Source of the DNA: Ruminococcaceae bacterium UBA7135
GTDB lineage: Bacteria; Bacillota; Clostridia; Oscillospirales; Ruminococcaceae
Length of the DNA: 10,349 nucleotides
NCBI GenBank assembly: GCA_002492075.1
Contig: DKXD01000019.1
Span: 1 to 10,349 of the forward strand
Direction of reading: 5' to 3'
Both the position numbers and the translations under genes were made by a program. Below the pieces are notes generated by a model. It was not told where the DNA came from. It saw nothing but the letters and a program-made list of their open reading frames with translations, and ran no database searches. Below are positions 1 through 5,102 of this stretch, piece after piece. Position 1 is the first letter of the stretch; each line of letters begins with the position of its first letter.

Positions 1-609
1 CTCGCCGCCGTACCATGTGTTGATAATTACCTGCTCGCGGGAAGTGATGTTGAACATTGCGACCGTCTCGGAGTTGAGACCGAGTTCCTTGTAGTTCTCT
101 ACCTTAGCCTTGGAAGCGTTGTAAACAACGAAATCCGGCTCGAAATTCGCAAGCTCCTCCTCGGTGGGTCTGATGAACATATTCTTTACAAAGTGAGCCT
201 GCCAAGCTACCTCCATGATAAAGCGAATAGCCATTCTGGTGTCCTTGTTAGCGCCGCAGTATGCGTCAACTACATAAAGCTTCTTACCCGAAAGCTCCTT
301 CTTGGCGATCTCCTTGCAAGCCTCCCATGCCTTTTCGGTAGCGGGGTGGTTGTCGTTCTTGTACTCATCGGAAGTCCACCAAACGGTGTCCTTGGAGTTC
401 TCGTCCATAACGATGAACTTGTCCTTAGGAGAACGTCCGGTATAGATACCTGTCATTACGTTTACCGCGCCCAGCTCGCTCAGCTGCCCCTTGTCATAAC
501 CGGTAAGGGCGGGATCAAGCTCCGCTTTGTACAGATCGTCAAACGACGGGTTGTAAACGATCTCGGTAGTACCGGTGATACCATACTTCGTCAAATCGAT
601 CTTGCTCAT
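1..609 (-). CDS. pckA: ATP-dependent phosphoenolpyruvate carboxykinase, N-terminal part (runs off the left edge)
   Basis: PckA interconverts oxaloacetate + ATP and PEP + CO2 + ADP in the cytoplasm. In fermenting anaerobes it often runs toward oxaloacetate and conserves ATP. The reverse strand gives 203 uninterrupted codons to the window edge, starting MSKIDLTKYGITGTTEIVYN, which I recognise as the clostridial/Bacteroides-type PckA N-terminus. The substrate-binding segment GRSPKDK lies at residues 58-64. Further family segments are DTVWW near 79, ITSREQ near 190 and WYGGE at 199-203, where the family continues into the nucleotide-binding core. The full family length is about 530-540 aa, so the P-loop-like kinase motifs and metal ligands lie outside. 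The ATG at 609 is preceded on the minus strand by GAGG about 10 nt upstream and is the natural family start. The gene is divergent from the spore-protein gene and has its own consensus promoter. No frameshift is seen. Confidence 0.96.
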   Translation of the reverse strand, partial: MSKIDLTKYGITGTTEIVYNPSFDDLYKAELDPALTGYDKGQLSELGAVNVMTGIYTGRSPKDKFIVMDENSKDTVWWTSDEYKNDNHPATEKAWEACKEIAKKELSGKKLYVVDAYCGANKDTRMAIRFIMEVAWQAHFVKNMFIRPTEEELANFEPDFVVYNASKAKVENYKELGLNSETVAMFNITSREQVIINTWYGGE

Positions 610-645
610 TTAAGTTACCTCGTTTCATTTTATTTTTTACGGGAA

Positions 646-669
646 TTTTTCCGAGCGCCCTCGAAAAAA
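646..669 (-). promoter_or_regulatory. Hairpin in the pckA 5' leader
   Basis: Read on the minus strand, the leader contains a 10-bp stem (five T-A pairs, one G-T pair, then CGAG/CTCG) closed by a GGCG loop. It lies between the predicted transcription start (about 680) and the ribosome site. It could stabilise the 5' end or mask sequence. It is not a terminator, because no T tract follows it on that strand. The function is inferred only from its position. Confidence 0.4.
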
Positions 670-686
670 CTCTCTCCACAAATACC

Positions 687-715
687 ATTATACACCATAT
701 TTTGCAAGATGTCAA
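687..715 (-). promoter_or_regulatory. Consensus sigma-A promoter of pckA
   Basis: On the minus strand TTGACA (715-710), a spacer of exactly 17 bp and TATAAT (692-687) match the housekeeping promoter consensus at all twelve positions. Transcription should start near 680, giving a leader of about 70 nt before the ATG at 609. Such a promoter predicts strong basal expression of pckA, so any regulation would probably be by repression or at the leader. Confidence 0.9.
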
Positions 716-718
716 GGA

Positions 719-733
719 AAATTTCACAAATTT
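719..733. repeat. Palindromic AAATTTCACAAATTT next to the pckA -35
   Basis: Two AAATTT blocks are separated by CAC and lie 3 bp upstream of the pckA -35 box. The same segment can be read as two AAATTTC direct repeats with a 9-bp period. The position suits either an A/T-rich UP-like element or an operator. The surrounding sequence is very AT-rich, so chance is a real alternative. Confidence 0.3.
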
Positions 734-873
734 CGGGGAATTTTTTATTTTCATTATATATAGATATATGCTTTTTTGCACATATTATATATGATTATAT
801 GATAAAAAATTATTTCAATTTTTCCGCTCCCGCCGGCGGCGCGAAGAACCGAAAGCTGTCATAATACGTCTTT

Positions 874-932
874 TTTGCGCCAACAATTACCTTTAATAAT
901 TTTCGCCGCGCCGAAAATAATAATAGCGCAAA
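874..932. repeat. Nested inverted repeat upstream of the spore-protein gene
   Basis: An outer pair TTTGCGC (874-880) / GCGCAAA (926-932) encloses an inner 12-nt pair (894-905 with 912-923, ten of twelve positions complementary) around a 6-nt CCGCGC loop. It lies in the 390-bp intergenic gap between the divergent pckA and spore-protein genes. No T tract follows on either strand, so it does not look like a terminator. It may be a structured leader or a protein-binding site. I found no convincing forespore (sigma-G) promoter in this gap. Apart from this, the pckA promoter and an AT-rich stretch at about 740-815, I see nothing else in 610-999. Confidence 0.4.
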
Positions 933-999
933 GGGCAGTTGATAAATCTGCATTTTTGAAAACCTTTGCTATTATTGAATTGAACAAGGAGAAATTGTT

Positions 1000-1176
1000 A
1001 TGTCTACTAAACAGGCTAAGGCTAATCTTAACAACATCAAGATGCAGGCAGCAAACGAAGTCGGCGTAAACCTCAACCAGGGATACAACGGCGACCTCAC
1101 CGCTAAGCAGGCAGGTTCCATCGGCGGTCAGATGGTAAAGAAAATGATCGAGTCTTACGAGCAGAGCGCTAAGTGA
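1000..1176 (+). CDS. Small acid-soluble spore protein, alpha/beta type
   Basis: A 58-aa protein. Family members coat DNA in the developing spore, shift it toward the A form and protect it from UV and hydrolysis; the protease GPR degrades them at germination. The sequence fits the usual 55-70 aa length. It shows the two conserved blocks ANEVGVNL (residues 18-25) and YNGDLTAKQAGSIGGQMVKKMI (29-50), ending in YEQSAK as in clostridial homologues. The start is fixed by AAGGAG at 986-991, 8 nt before the ATG, and a strong terminator follows at once, so the gene is probably monocistronic. One oddity: the segment aligned with the usual GPR target (E-I/V-A before xE-GV) reads Q-A-A here, residues 16-18, so the customary glutamate is absent. 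Expression from a sigma-G promoter is expected for the family, but I could not locate one. Confidence 0.93.
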   Translation: MSTKQAKANLNNIKMQAANEVGVNLNQGYNGDLTAKQAGSIGGQMVKKMIESYEQSAK

Positions 1177-1205
1177 GCTTATAAAAGTTGATCATTTGCG
1201 AAACG

Positions 1206-1234
1206 TCCCTCGGGCAACAGTCCGAGGGATTTTT
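1206..1234 (+). terminator. Intrinsic terminator of the spore-protein gene
   Basis: An 8-bp GC-rich stem, TCCCTCGG (1206-1213) with CCGAGGGA (1222-1229), has an 8-nt loop and is followed directly by TTTTT (1230-1234). It begins 30 nt after the stop codon. Confidence 0.9.
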
Positions 1235-1322
1235 GCGGTCGAACGCATAATGCCGCCCGATACGACAATAATAAAATCGACAGCGATAGTGATGTTCCGT
1301 TTGGACATTTTCGGATTTTTAG

Positions 1323-1347
1323 TTTTTCCCGCCTGCAGCGGGGAAAA
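1323..1347. repeat. Hairpin between the spore-protein and rubrerythrin genes
   Basis: CCCGC (1328-1332) pairs with GCGGG (1338-1342), extended by one T-G and four T-A pairs to give a 10-bp stem around a CTGCA loop. The T run precedes the stem and an A run follows it on both strands, so it is not a canonical terminator. It may be a leader structure of the rubrerythrin mRNA. No clear promoter was found in 1237-1441. Confidence 0.3.
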
Positions 1348-1441
1348 CGAAAAAGAAAACGTAAATATTTGATCGGAGGAGCAATATCGCGTTTTTTATA
1401 AAGGAAAACCACCCAACATTTTTCAGAACAGGAGTAATAAT

Positions 1442-2098
1442 ATGGCATTATTTAAATGTATAGTATGCGGGATAACGTTTGAAGCGCCCAACAGAGCCGA
1501 GGCAGTCTGCCCCGTATGCGGAGCGGACGGTGAAAACCTCGAGGAGCTGCAAAGCGAACACCAGAACAAGTATGCGGGAACGAAAACGGAACGAAATCTT
1601 GAAGCGGCGTTTGCCGGAGAAAGTCAAGCGCGGAACAAGTATACGTTTTTCGCCGCAAAAGCGAAGCAGGACGGCTTCGAGCAGATAGCGCAGATATTCC
1701 AAACCACAGCCGACAACGAAAAAGAACACGCCGAAATATGGTTCAAGGAGCTTGGCGGCATAGGCACGACAGCCCGCAATCTTTCCTCGGCGGCGGACGG
1801 GGAAAACTTCGAATGGACAAATATGTACGCGGATTTCGCCAAAACCGCTGAAGAAGAGGGTTTCCCCGAGCTTGCGGCGAAATTCAGACTTGTCGCGGAT
1901 ATAGAAAAGCACCATGAGGAACGTTACCGTGCGCTTTTAAAAAACGTGGAAATGCAGGAGGTCTTCAAAAAGAGCGAGGTCAAGGTGTGGGAGTGCCGCA
2001 ACTGCGGGCATATCGTGGTAGGCACCAACGCTCCCGAAACCTGCCCCGTCTGCGGCAAGCCGCAAAGTTACTTCCAAATTTGCCCGGAGAATTATTAA
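1442..2098 (+). CDS. rbr: Rubrerythrin with rubredoxin-type Cys4 sites at both ends
   Basis: A cytoplasmic non-haem di-iron peroxidase: rubrerythrins reduce hydrogen peroxide to water with electrons from rubredoxin or NADH oxidoreductases in anaerobes. The 218 aa divide into three parts. Residues 1-30 form a zinc-ribbon/rubredoxin-like knuckle pair (C6, C9, C23, C26). Residues about 46-172 form the four-helix ferritin-like domain. Residues 180-218 form a classical rubredoxin domain (C185, C188, C201, C204). Aligned by eye to the Desulfovibrio protein, all seven di-iron ligands are present: E60 in GESQAR, E93 and H96 in EKEH, E121 and E124, E155 and H158. Classical rubrerythrin (about 190 aa) has only the C-terminal site and reverse rubrerythrin only the N-terminal one, so this is a double form. 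AGGAG at 1430-1434 supports the ATG start. The gene stands alone and no PerR box was recognised upstream. Confidence 0.95.
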   Translation: MALFKCIVCGITFEAPNRAEAVCPVCGADGENLEELQSEHQNKYAGTKTERNLEAAFAGESQARNKYTFFAAKAKQDGFEQIAQIFQTTADNEKEHAEIWFKELGGIGTTARNLSSAADGENFEWTNMYADFAKTAEEEGFPELAAKFRLVADIEKHHEERYRALLKNVEMQEVFKKSEVKVWECRNCGHIVVGTNAPETCPVCGKPQSYFQICPENY

Positions 2099-2103
2099 AA
2101 TTC

Positions 2104-2124
2104 TGCGCTTGCCGTTAAAGCGCG
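2104..2124 (+). terminator. Weak hairpin after rubrerythrin
   Basis: GCGCTT (2105-2110) pairs with AAGCGC (2118-2123) around a 7-nt loop, 6 nt after the stop codon. There is no T tract behind it, so it is at best a weak or factor-dependent terminator, or a 3'-end stabiliser. Some readthrough toward the binding-protein gene is possible. Confidence 0.35.
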
Positions 2125-2175
2125 GATAACCTTATTAGCTAATTTTCCCAGCATGTCGGATCTGGCTAATTTAAC

Positions 2176-2194
2176 TTGTTTGTGTAACAAACAA
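2176..2194. promoter_or_regulatory. Perfect palindrome TTGTTTGT-gta-ACAAACAA
   Basis: An exact 8-bp inverted repeat with a 3-bp centre lies about 60 bp upstream of the -35 box of the solute-binding-protein promoter. The size and symmetry suit a dimeric transcription factor site. A small RNA hairpin is a less likely alternative, since the site is upstream of the predicted transcription start. Confidence 0.5.
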
Positions 2195-2207
2195 AATTAA
2201 GTTTATA

Positions 2208-2223
2208 TGCACAATTGCACAAA
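2208..2223 (+). repeat. Tandem octamer TGCACAAT/TGCACAAA
   Basis: Two adjacent copies of an 8-nt unit share seven bases and lie between the palindrome at 2176-2194 and the promoter. They may be a further regulator contact site or chance in AT-rich DNA. Confidence 0.3.
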
Positions 2224-2254
2224 AAATTAGGTTAAAAATTAGCTGATTTTGATA

Positions 2255-2283
2255 TTGAAAACAACGCATAAATTCGGTATAAT
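2255..2283 (+). promoter_or_regulatory. Sigma-A promoter of the solute-binding protein gene
   Basis: TTGAAA (2255-2260), a 17-bp spacer and TATAAT (2278-2283) match the housekeeping consensus at eleven of twelve positions. Transcription should start near 2290, leaving a leader of about 100 nt before the ATG at 2390. Confidence 0.85.
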
Positions 2284-2389
2284 AATAGTAGGTAATTTTC
2301 GGTGTGTTTGAACGTTTGACACAATTTTCAGCATATCGATGCAATACTCGCGTATACCTAATTTACTTTTTTACTAAGGAGGTTTATCC

Positions 2390-3910
2390 ATGAAAAAGCT
2401 TAAATCGCTCATAGCGGGCATTATGGCTGCGGCTATGGTACTGACAATGACCGGCTGCGACGAGGAGGTATCCCCGAACGGCGGCGGCAGCGCACCGAAC
2501 GCCAACAAAACTTCCGGTGCTACGGGAACGACATCAATATACACAACAGACTTTGACGATGAAGATGTCAACAACGCCGCTAAAGCACTGAAAGACAACC
2601 TTGACAACAAAGATCTGAAGGTCACCAACCGTCTCAAGTGGATGTCTTGGTGGGATATCGATGAGACCCAGGGCGCCGCTGTACTCTTTAAAGAGGTTTA
2701 CGGCATTCCGGAAAACGGCACGGATGATAAATTTGCGGGCAGAATTTTCGAGTTCACAAACGTAGATTACGGTTCACGTTTCGATAACCTTTCAACGGCT
2801 ATCTCCGGCGGTAACTCACCCGATATGTTCCCGTTTGAGATCGACGACTTCCCTTATGGCGTTCTGAGAAACAGATATCAGCCCATTGACGATATAATCG
2901 ATCTCAACAGCGAGAAATGGGCGCCCACTAAAGACCTTATCGATCAGTTCCAGCTTAACGGCAAGCACTACGCGGCATTCTGGGAGATCACGCTTTCCAA
3001 TTTGATGTGGTACAGAAAGTCCAACATCGAGGCAATCGGCGCTACCGATCCTCAGGAGCTGTTCAAGCAAGGCAAATGGGATTGGGACGCATTCCTTGAT
3101 ATGTGCCGCAAATGGAAAAACACAGGCACGGAAACCGAGCCTAAGTTCGGTATCGACGGCTTCAGCACAGAAGATCAGTTCGTCGTATCTACCGGTGTGC
3201 CTATGATAGGCAACGACGGCACTCAGCTTATAAACAATCTGCACTCCGCAGAGGTTGAAAGAGCGCTTACAGGCACGGGCGTTGTTCCTACTATGCAAAA
3301 AGAAAATCTGCGTTACCCCAGACACGAACTTAACGACTGGCAGGTAAACTCCGCCGCATGGTCAAACGGCACTACACTGTTCTTCTGCGACGGTACTTGG
3401 GCTTACGAGCAGACGCTCCAGTTCTTCAAGAAGAAGTACAAGTGGGCGGACGATGAAATAAAGGTAGTTCCGTTCCCGAAAGACCCGAAGTCTGATAAGT
3501 ACTATGTTCAGGTCAAGGTAGACACCAATATGTGGGTAAAGGGCTCCGAAAACAAGGACGGCGTTGCCGCTTGGCTTGACTGCTGCGTAACCTGCGCTAA
3601 GGATCCTACCCTTACCGAGGCTTCAAAGCAGAAGGCCATCAAGAACCCGAAACAGGGTTGGACACAAGAACTTCTTGACTTCCTGTACCCGCTGTATGCA
3701 CGTGACGGCTCCAGCCCGCTTACTCCTATCGTTGAGTTCAAGAGAGGCTTAGGTCCGACAGTTTACGACAGCCAGGAATCCGACAGCCCCGTAGCTGCTC
3801 TCACAAGCCGCGTATATATCCAGGGCGACTCTTACGTTCAGCTTCGTGACACCCACGAGGGTACTATCAACAAAGCAATCGAAGATATCAACAATATGAT
3901 CAAACAATGA
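2390..3910 (+). CDS. Lipoprotein extracellular solute-binding protein, probably ABC-transporter family 1 (sugar type)
   Basis: A 506-aa lipid-anchored protein expected outside the cytoplasmic membrane. Residues 1-22 form a signal peptide (MKKLKSLIAG, then a hydrophobic core) with a lipobox ending TGC, giving the lipidated Cys23. A low-complexity Gly/Asn/Ser/Thr linker covers about 28-50. The mature part has the look of family-1 binding proteins: an early segment with three Trp (WMSWW), an SGGNSPDMF-type segment, an aromatic-rich middle (FWEITLSNLMWYRKSN), a WDWDAFLDMCRKWKN helix and a late FFCDGTWAYEQ segment. Carbohydrate binding is inferred; the ligand is unknown. AAGGAGG at 2376-2382 gives an excellent ribosome site. 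The gene has its own promoter and terminator and no permease or ATPase gene beside it, so it must share a distant transporter or act as a sensor or surface binder. The family call is firm; the substrate is not. Confidence 0.88.
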   Translation: MKKLKSLIAGIMAAAMVLTMTGCDEEVSPNGGGSAPNANKTSGATGTTSIYTTDFDDEDVNNAAKALKDNLDNKDLKVTNRLKWMSWWDIDETQGAAVLFKEVYGIPENGTDDKFAGRIFEFTNVDYGSRFDNLSTAISGGNSPDMFPFEIDDFPYGVLRNRYQPIDDIIDLNSEKWAPTKDLIDQFQLNGKHYAAFWEITLSNLMWYRKSNIEAIGATDPQELFKQGKWDWDAFLDMCRKWKNTGTETEPKFGIDGFSTEDQFVVSTGVPMIGNDGTQLINNLHSAEVERALTGTGVVPTMQKENLRYPRHELNDWQVNSAAWSNGTTLFFCDGTWAYEQTLQFFKKKYKWADDEIKVVPFPKDPKSDKYYVQVKVDTNMWVKGSENKDGVAAWLDCCVTCAKDPTLTEASKQKAIKNPKQGWTQELLDFLYPLYARDGSSPLTPIVEFKRGLGPTVYDSQESDSPVAALTSRVYIQGDSYVQLRDTHEGTINKAIEDINNMIKQ

Positions 3911-3922
3911 TCTTGATACCTT

Positions 3923-3958
3923 ACTCTCCCCGAGTGATCGGGGAGAGTTTTTGTTTTT
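3923..3958 (+). terminator. Strong intrinsic terminator after the binding-protein gene
   Basis: A perfect 11-bp stem, ACTCTCCCCGA (3923-3933) with TCGGGGAGAGT (3938-3948), has a GTGA tetraloop and is followed by two T5 runs separated by one G. It isolates the binding-protein transcript from the next operon. Confidence 0.95.
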
Positions 3959-4085
3959 GCGCGGCATTGCAGCCGAACACGCGGAAACGCTTGCGAGGAT
4001 CTTCGGAACGTGGTACGGATTTTCATTTGTTTTCTCTTCCTCGGTGACGCGAGAAGAAAGTCAATAAGATAATATGTAACTTTAC

Positions 4086-4109
4086 GTGAAAATTTTTCCG
4101 CATTTTCAC
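4086..4109. promoter_or_regulatory. Inverted repeat GTGAAAAT-N8-ATTTTCAC upstream of the RING-operon promoter
   Basis: A perfect 8-bp inverted repeat with an 8-bp spacer ends 9 bp before the -35 box. A repressor or activator dimer could bind there; the factor is unknown. The rest of 3959-4198 holds the promoter and short AT-rich runs, and I see no gene. Confidence 0.45.
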
Positions 4110-4118
4110 ATATAACTG

Positions 4119-4147
4119 TTGAATTATTTCGTAAAATGTGATATAAT
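4119..4147 (+). promoter_or_regulatory. Sigma-A promoter of the RING-finger operon
   Basis: TTGAAT (4119-4124), a 17-bp spacer and TATAAT (4142-4147) lie about 50 nt upstream of the ATG at 4199. No other comparable promoter was noticed downstream, so it may drive all six following genes. Confidence 0.8.
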
Positions 4148-4198
4148 TAAAATGTATATATGTATATCTTTTTGGTGTAAAAACGAAAGGAAAGCACA

Positions 4199-5095
4199 AT
4201 GACAAGATTTGAAAATAAACTCTGCCCCGTATGCAGAACGCGTTTCAATGAAAAAGCGGACATCGTTTGCTGCCCGATATGCGGAACTCCGCACCACAGA
4301 GCTTGCTATTCTATAAAAAACAAATGCGCTCTGGAGGAATTTCACGCGAAAGGCTGGAGCTGGAACGGCTATCTTCCCGATGAAGAAGAGGAGGTTCCGG
4401 AAAACAGCGACGCAACCGTTACCGCTGAGATAGACAGACAGCCCGACTCTCACCACGCGGAATACCCCGGCGGAACGCCTTTTGATGAGGAAAAGCGTAT
4501 GTTCGAGGAGCAGCTTGGCGTCGATAACCCGTTCAAGGATCTGTTCAACTCGCTGAGCAACAAAGAAATAGGCGAGGACGGCGTAAGTATGCACGAGCTT
4601 GTGGCGTACTCGGCGACCAGCGTGTATCACTATGGCAAAGCGTTCAATATATTCCGCACGAACAACGGCGGAAAAAAGCGCATAATATCCTTTAACTTTT
4701 GCAGCGGGATACTCGCGCCGATGTTTCAGTTTTACCGCAAAATGAACTTCTTTGGCGTTATCGCCCTGCTGCTTACGCTGCTGCCGTCTATCATCGTAGT
4801 GGCAGTACCCGAACAGATTCGTGTGGCGAACTCTCAGCCGTTAATTATTCTGCTGCGCGTTCTGCAATTTGTCATACCGGTACTGATGTGCTTGTTCAGC
4901 GACTACATTTACTATCGCCATTGCGTGAAGAGCATCTTAAAATTCCGCGAAAGCTATGACGGGGATACAAAATCGGACGATTATTATATGTCGCTGTACG
5001 AAAAAGGACGCCCCACGATGGCGGGCGGACTTATCGGCTTGCTGGCGCTGTCGCTGGGAGAAGCGTATATTATGTCGCTTATGGGAATGATCTGA
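4199..5095 (+). CDS. Prokaryotic RING-finger (Prok-RING type) membrane protein with a DUF2628-like region
   Basis: A 298-aa protein with a cytoplasmic-type zinc module followed by a membrane domain. Residues 9-49 carry C9-x2-C12, C24/C25-x2-C28, H32/H33, C36, C43 and H49 in the order expected for a binuclear treble clef. The CPxCGTPHHRACY core is what I know from the bacterial RING family (Prok-RING_1). An acidic, Pro-rich linker covers 60-120. The segment FNFCSGILAPMFQFYRKM (165-182) resembles the DUF2628 signature preceding transmembrane helices. Hydrophobic helices lie near 185-203, 214-239 and 273-297. The role is unknown: family members are discussed as protein-interaction or ubiquitin-like ligase relatives, but nothing here proves ligase activity. 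AGGA at 4188-4191 supports the start. The stop is 7 bp before the next gene, whose ribosome site (GAGGCGG) overlaps it, so the two are probably translationally coupled. Confidence 0.8.
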   Translation: MTRFENKLCPVCRTRFNEKADIVCCPICGTPHHRACYSIKNKCALEEFHAKGWSWNGYLPDEEEEVPENSDATVTAEIDRQPDSHHAEYPGGTPFDEEKRMFEEQLGVDNPFKDLFNSLSNKEIGEDGVSMHELVAYSATSVYHYGKAFNIFRTNNGGKKRIISFNFCSGILAPMFQFYRKMNFFGVIALLLTLLPSIIVVAVPEQIRVANSQPLIILLRVLQFVIPVLMCLFSDYIYYRHCVKSILKFRESYDGDTKSDDYYMSLYEKGRPTMAGGLIGLLALSLGEAYIMSLMGMI

Positions 5096-5102
5096 GGCGG
5101 CG

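Larger units (their letters stand above)
2134..2364. repeat. Cluster of five CTAATTT/AAATTAG motifs around the binding-protein promoter
   Basis: CTAATTT occurs on the plus strand at 2139-2145, 2166-2172 and 2358-2364, and its complement AAATTAG at 2224-2230 and 2236-2242. Two copies belong to a longer 13-mer ATTAGCT(A/G)ATTTT at 2134-2146 and 2238-2250, which differs at one base. The second copy also forms an imperfect 16-bp palindrome (2235-2250) centred on AGCT, ending 4 bp before the -35 box. The two 13-mers are 104 bp apart, close to ten helical turns, a spacing that would allow a looping repressor. The regulator is unknown. Confidence 0.5.

Noticed and set aside
193..864. 223-codon plus-strand ORF across the left end
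   Set aside because: It lies mostly antisense to the clearly coding pckA reading frame and ends in low-complexity AT-rich DNA; no family features.
930..990. Possible forespore (sigma-G) promoter before the spore-protein gene
   Set aside because: GATAA and GCATT could serve as -35 elements, but no CATnnTA-like -10 lies at the right spacing.
1250..1372. 40-codon ORF (MPPDTTIIKSTAIVMFRLDI...) between the spore-protein terminator and rubrerythrin
   Set aside because: It has no ribosome-binding site, begins just after a terminator and shows no recognisable features; probably chance.
1369..1402. TTGATC / TATAAA as a rubrerythrin promoter
   Set aside because: The spacer is 22 bp, too long for a sigma-A promoter.
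2290..2389. Possible riboswitch in the 100-nt leader of the binding-protein gene
   Set aside because: No known riboswitch core and no terminator/antiterminator pair could be recognised; only short A/T-rich repeats.
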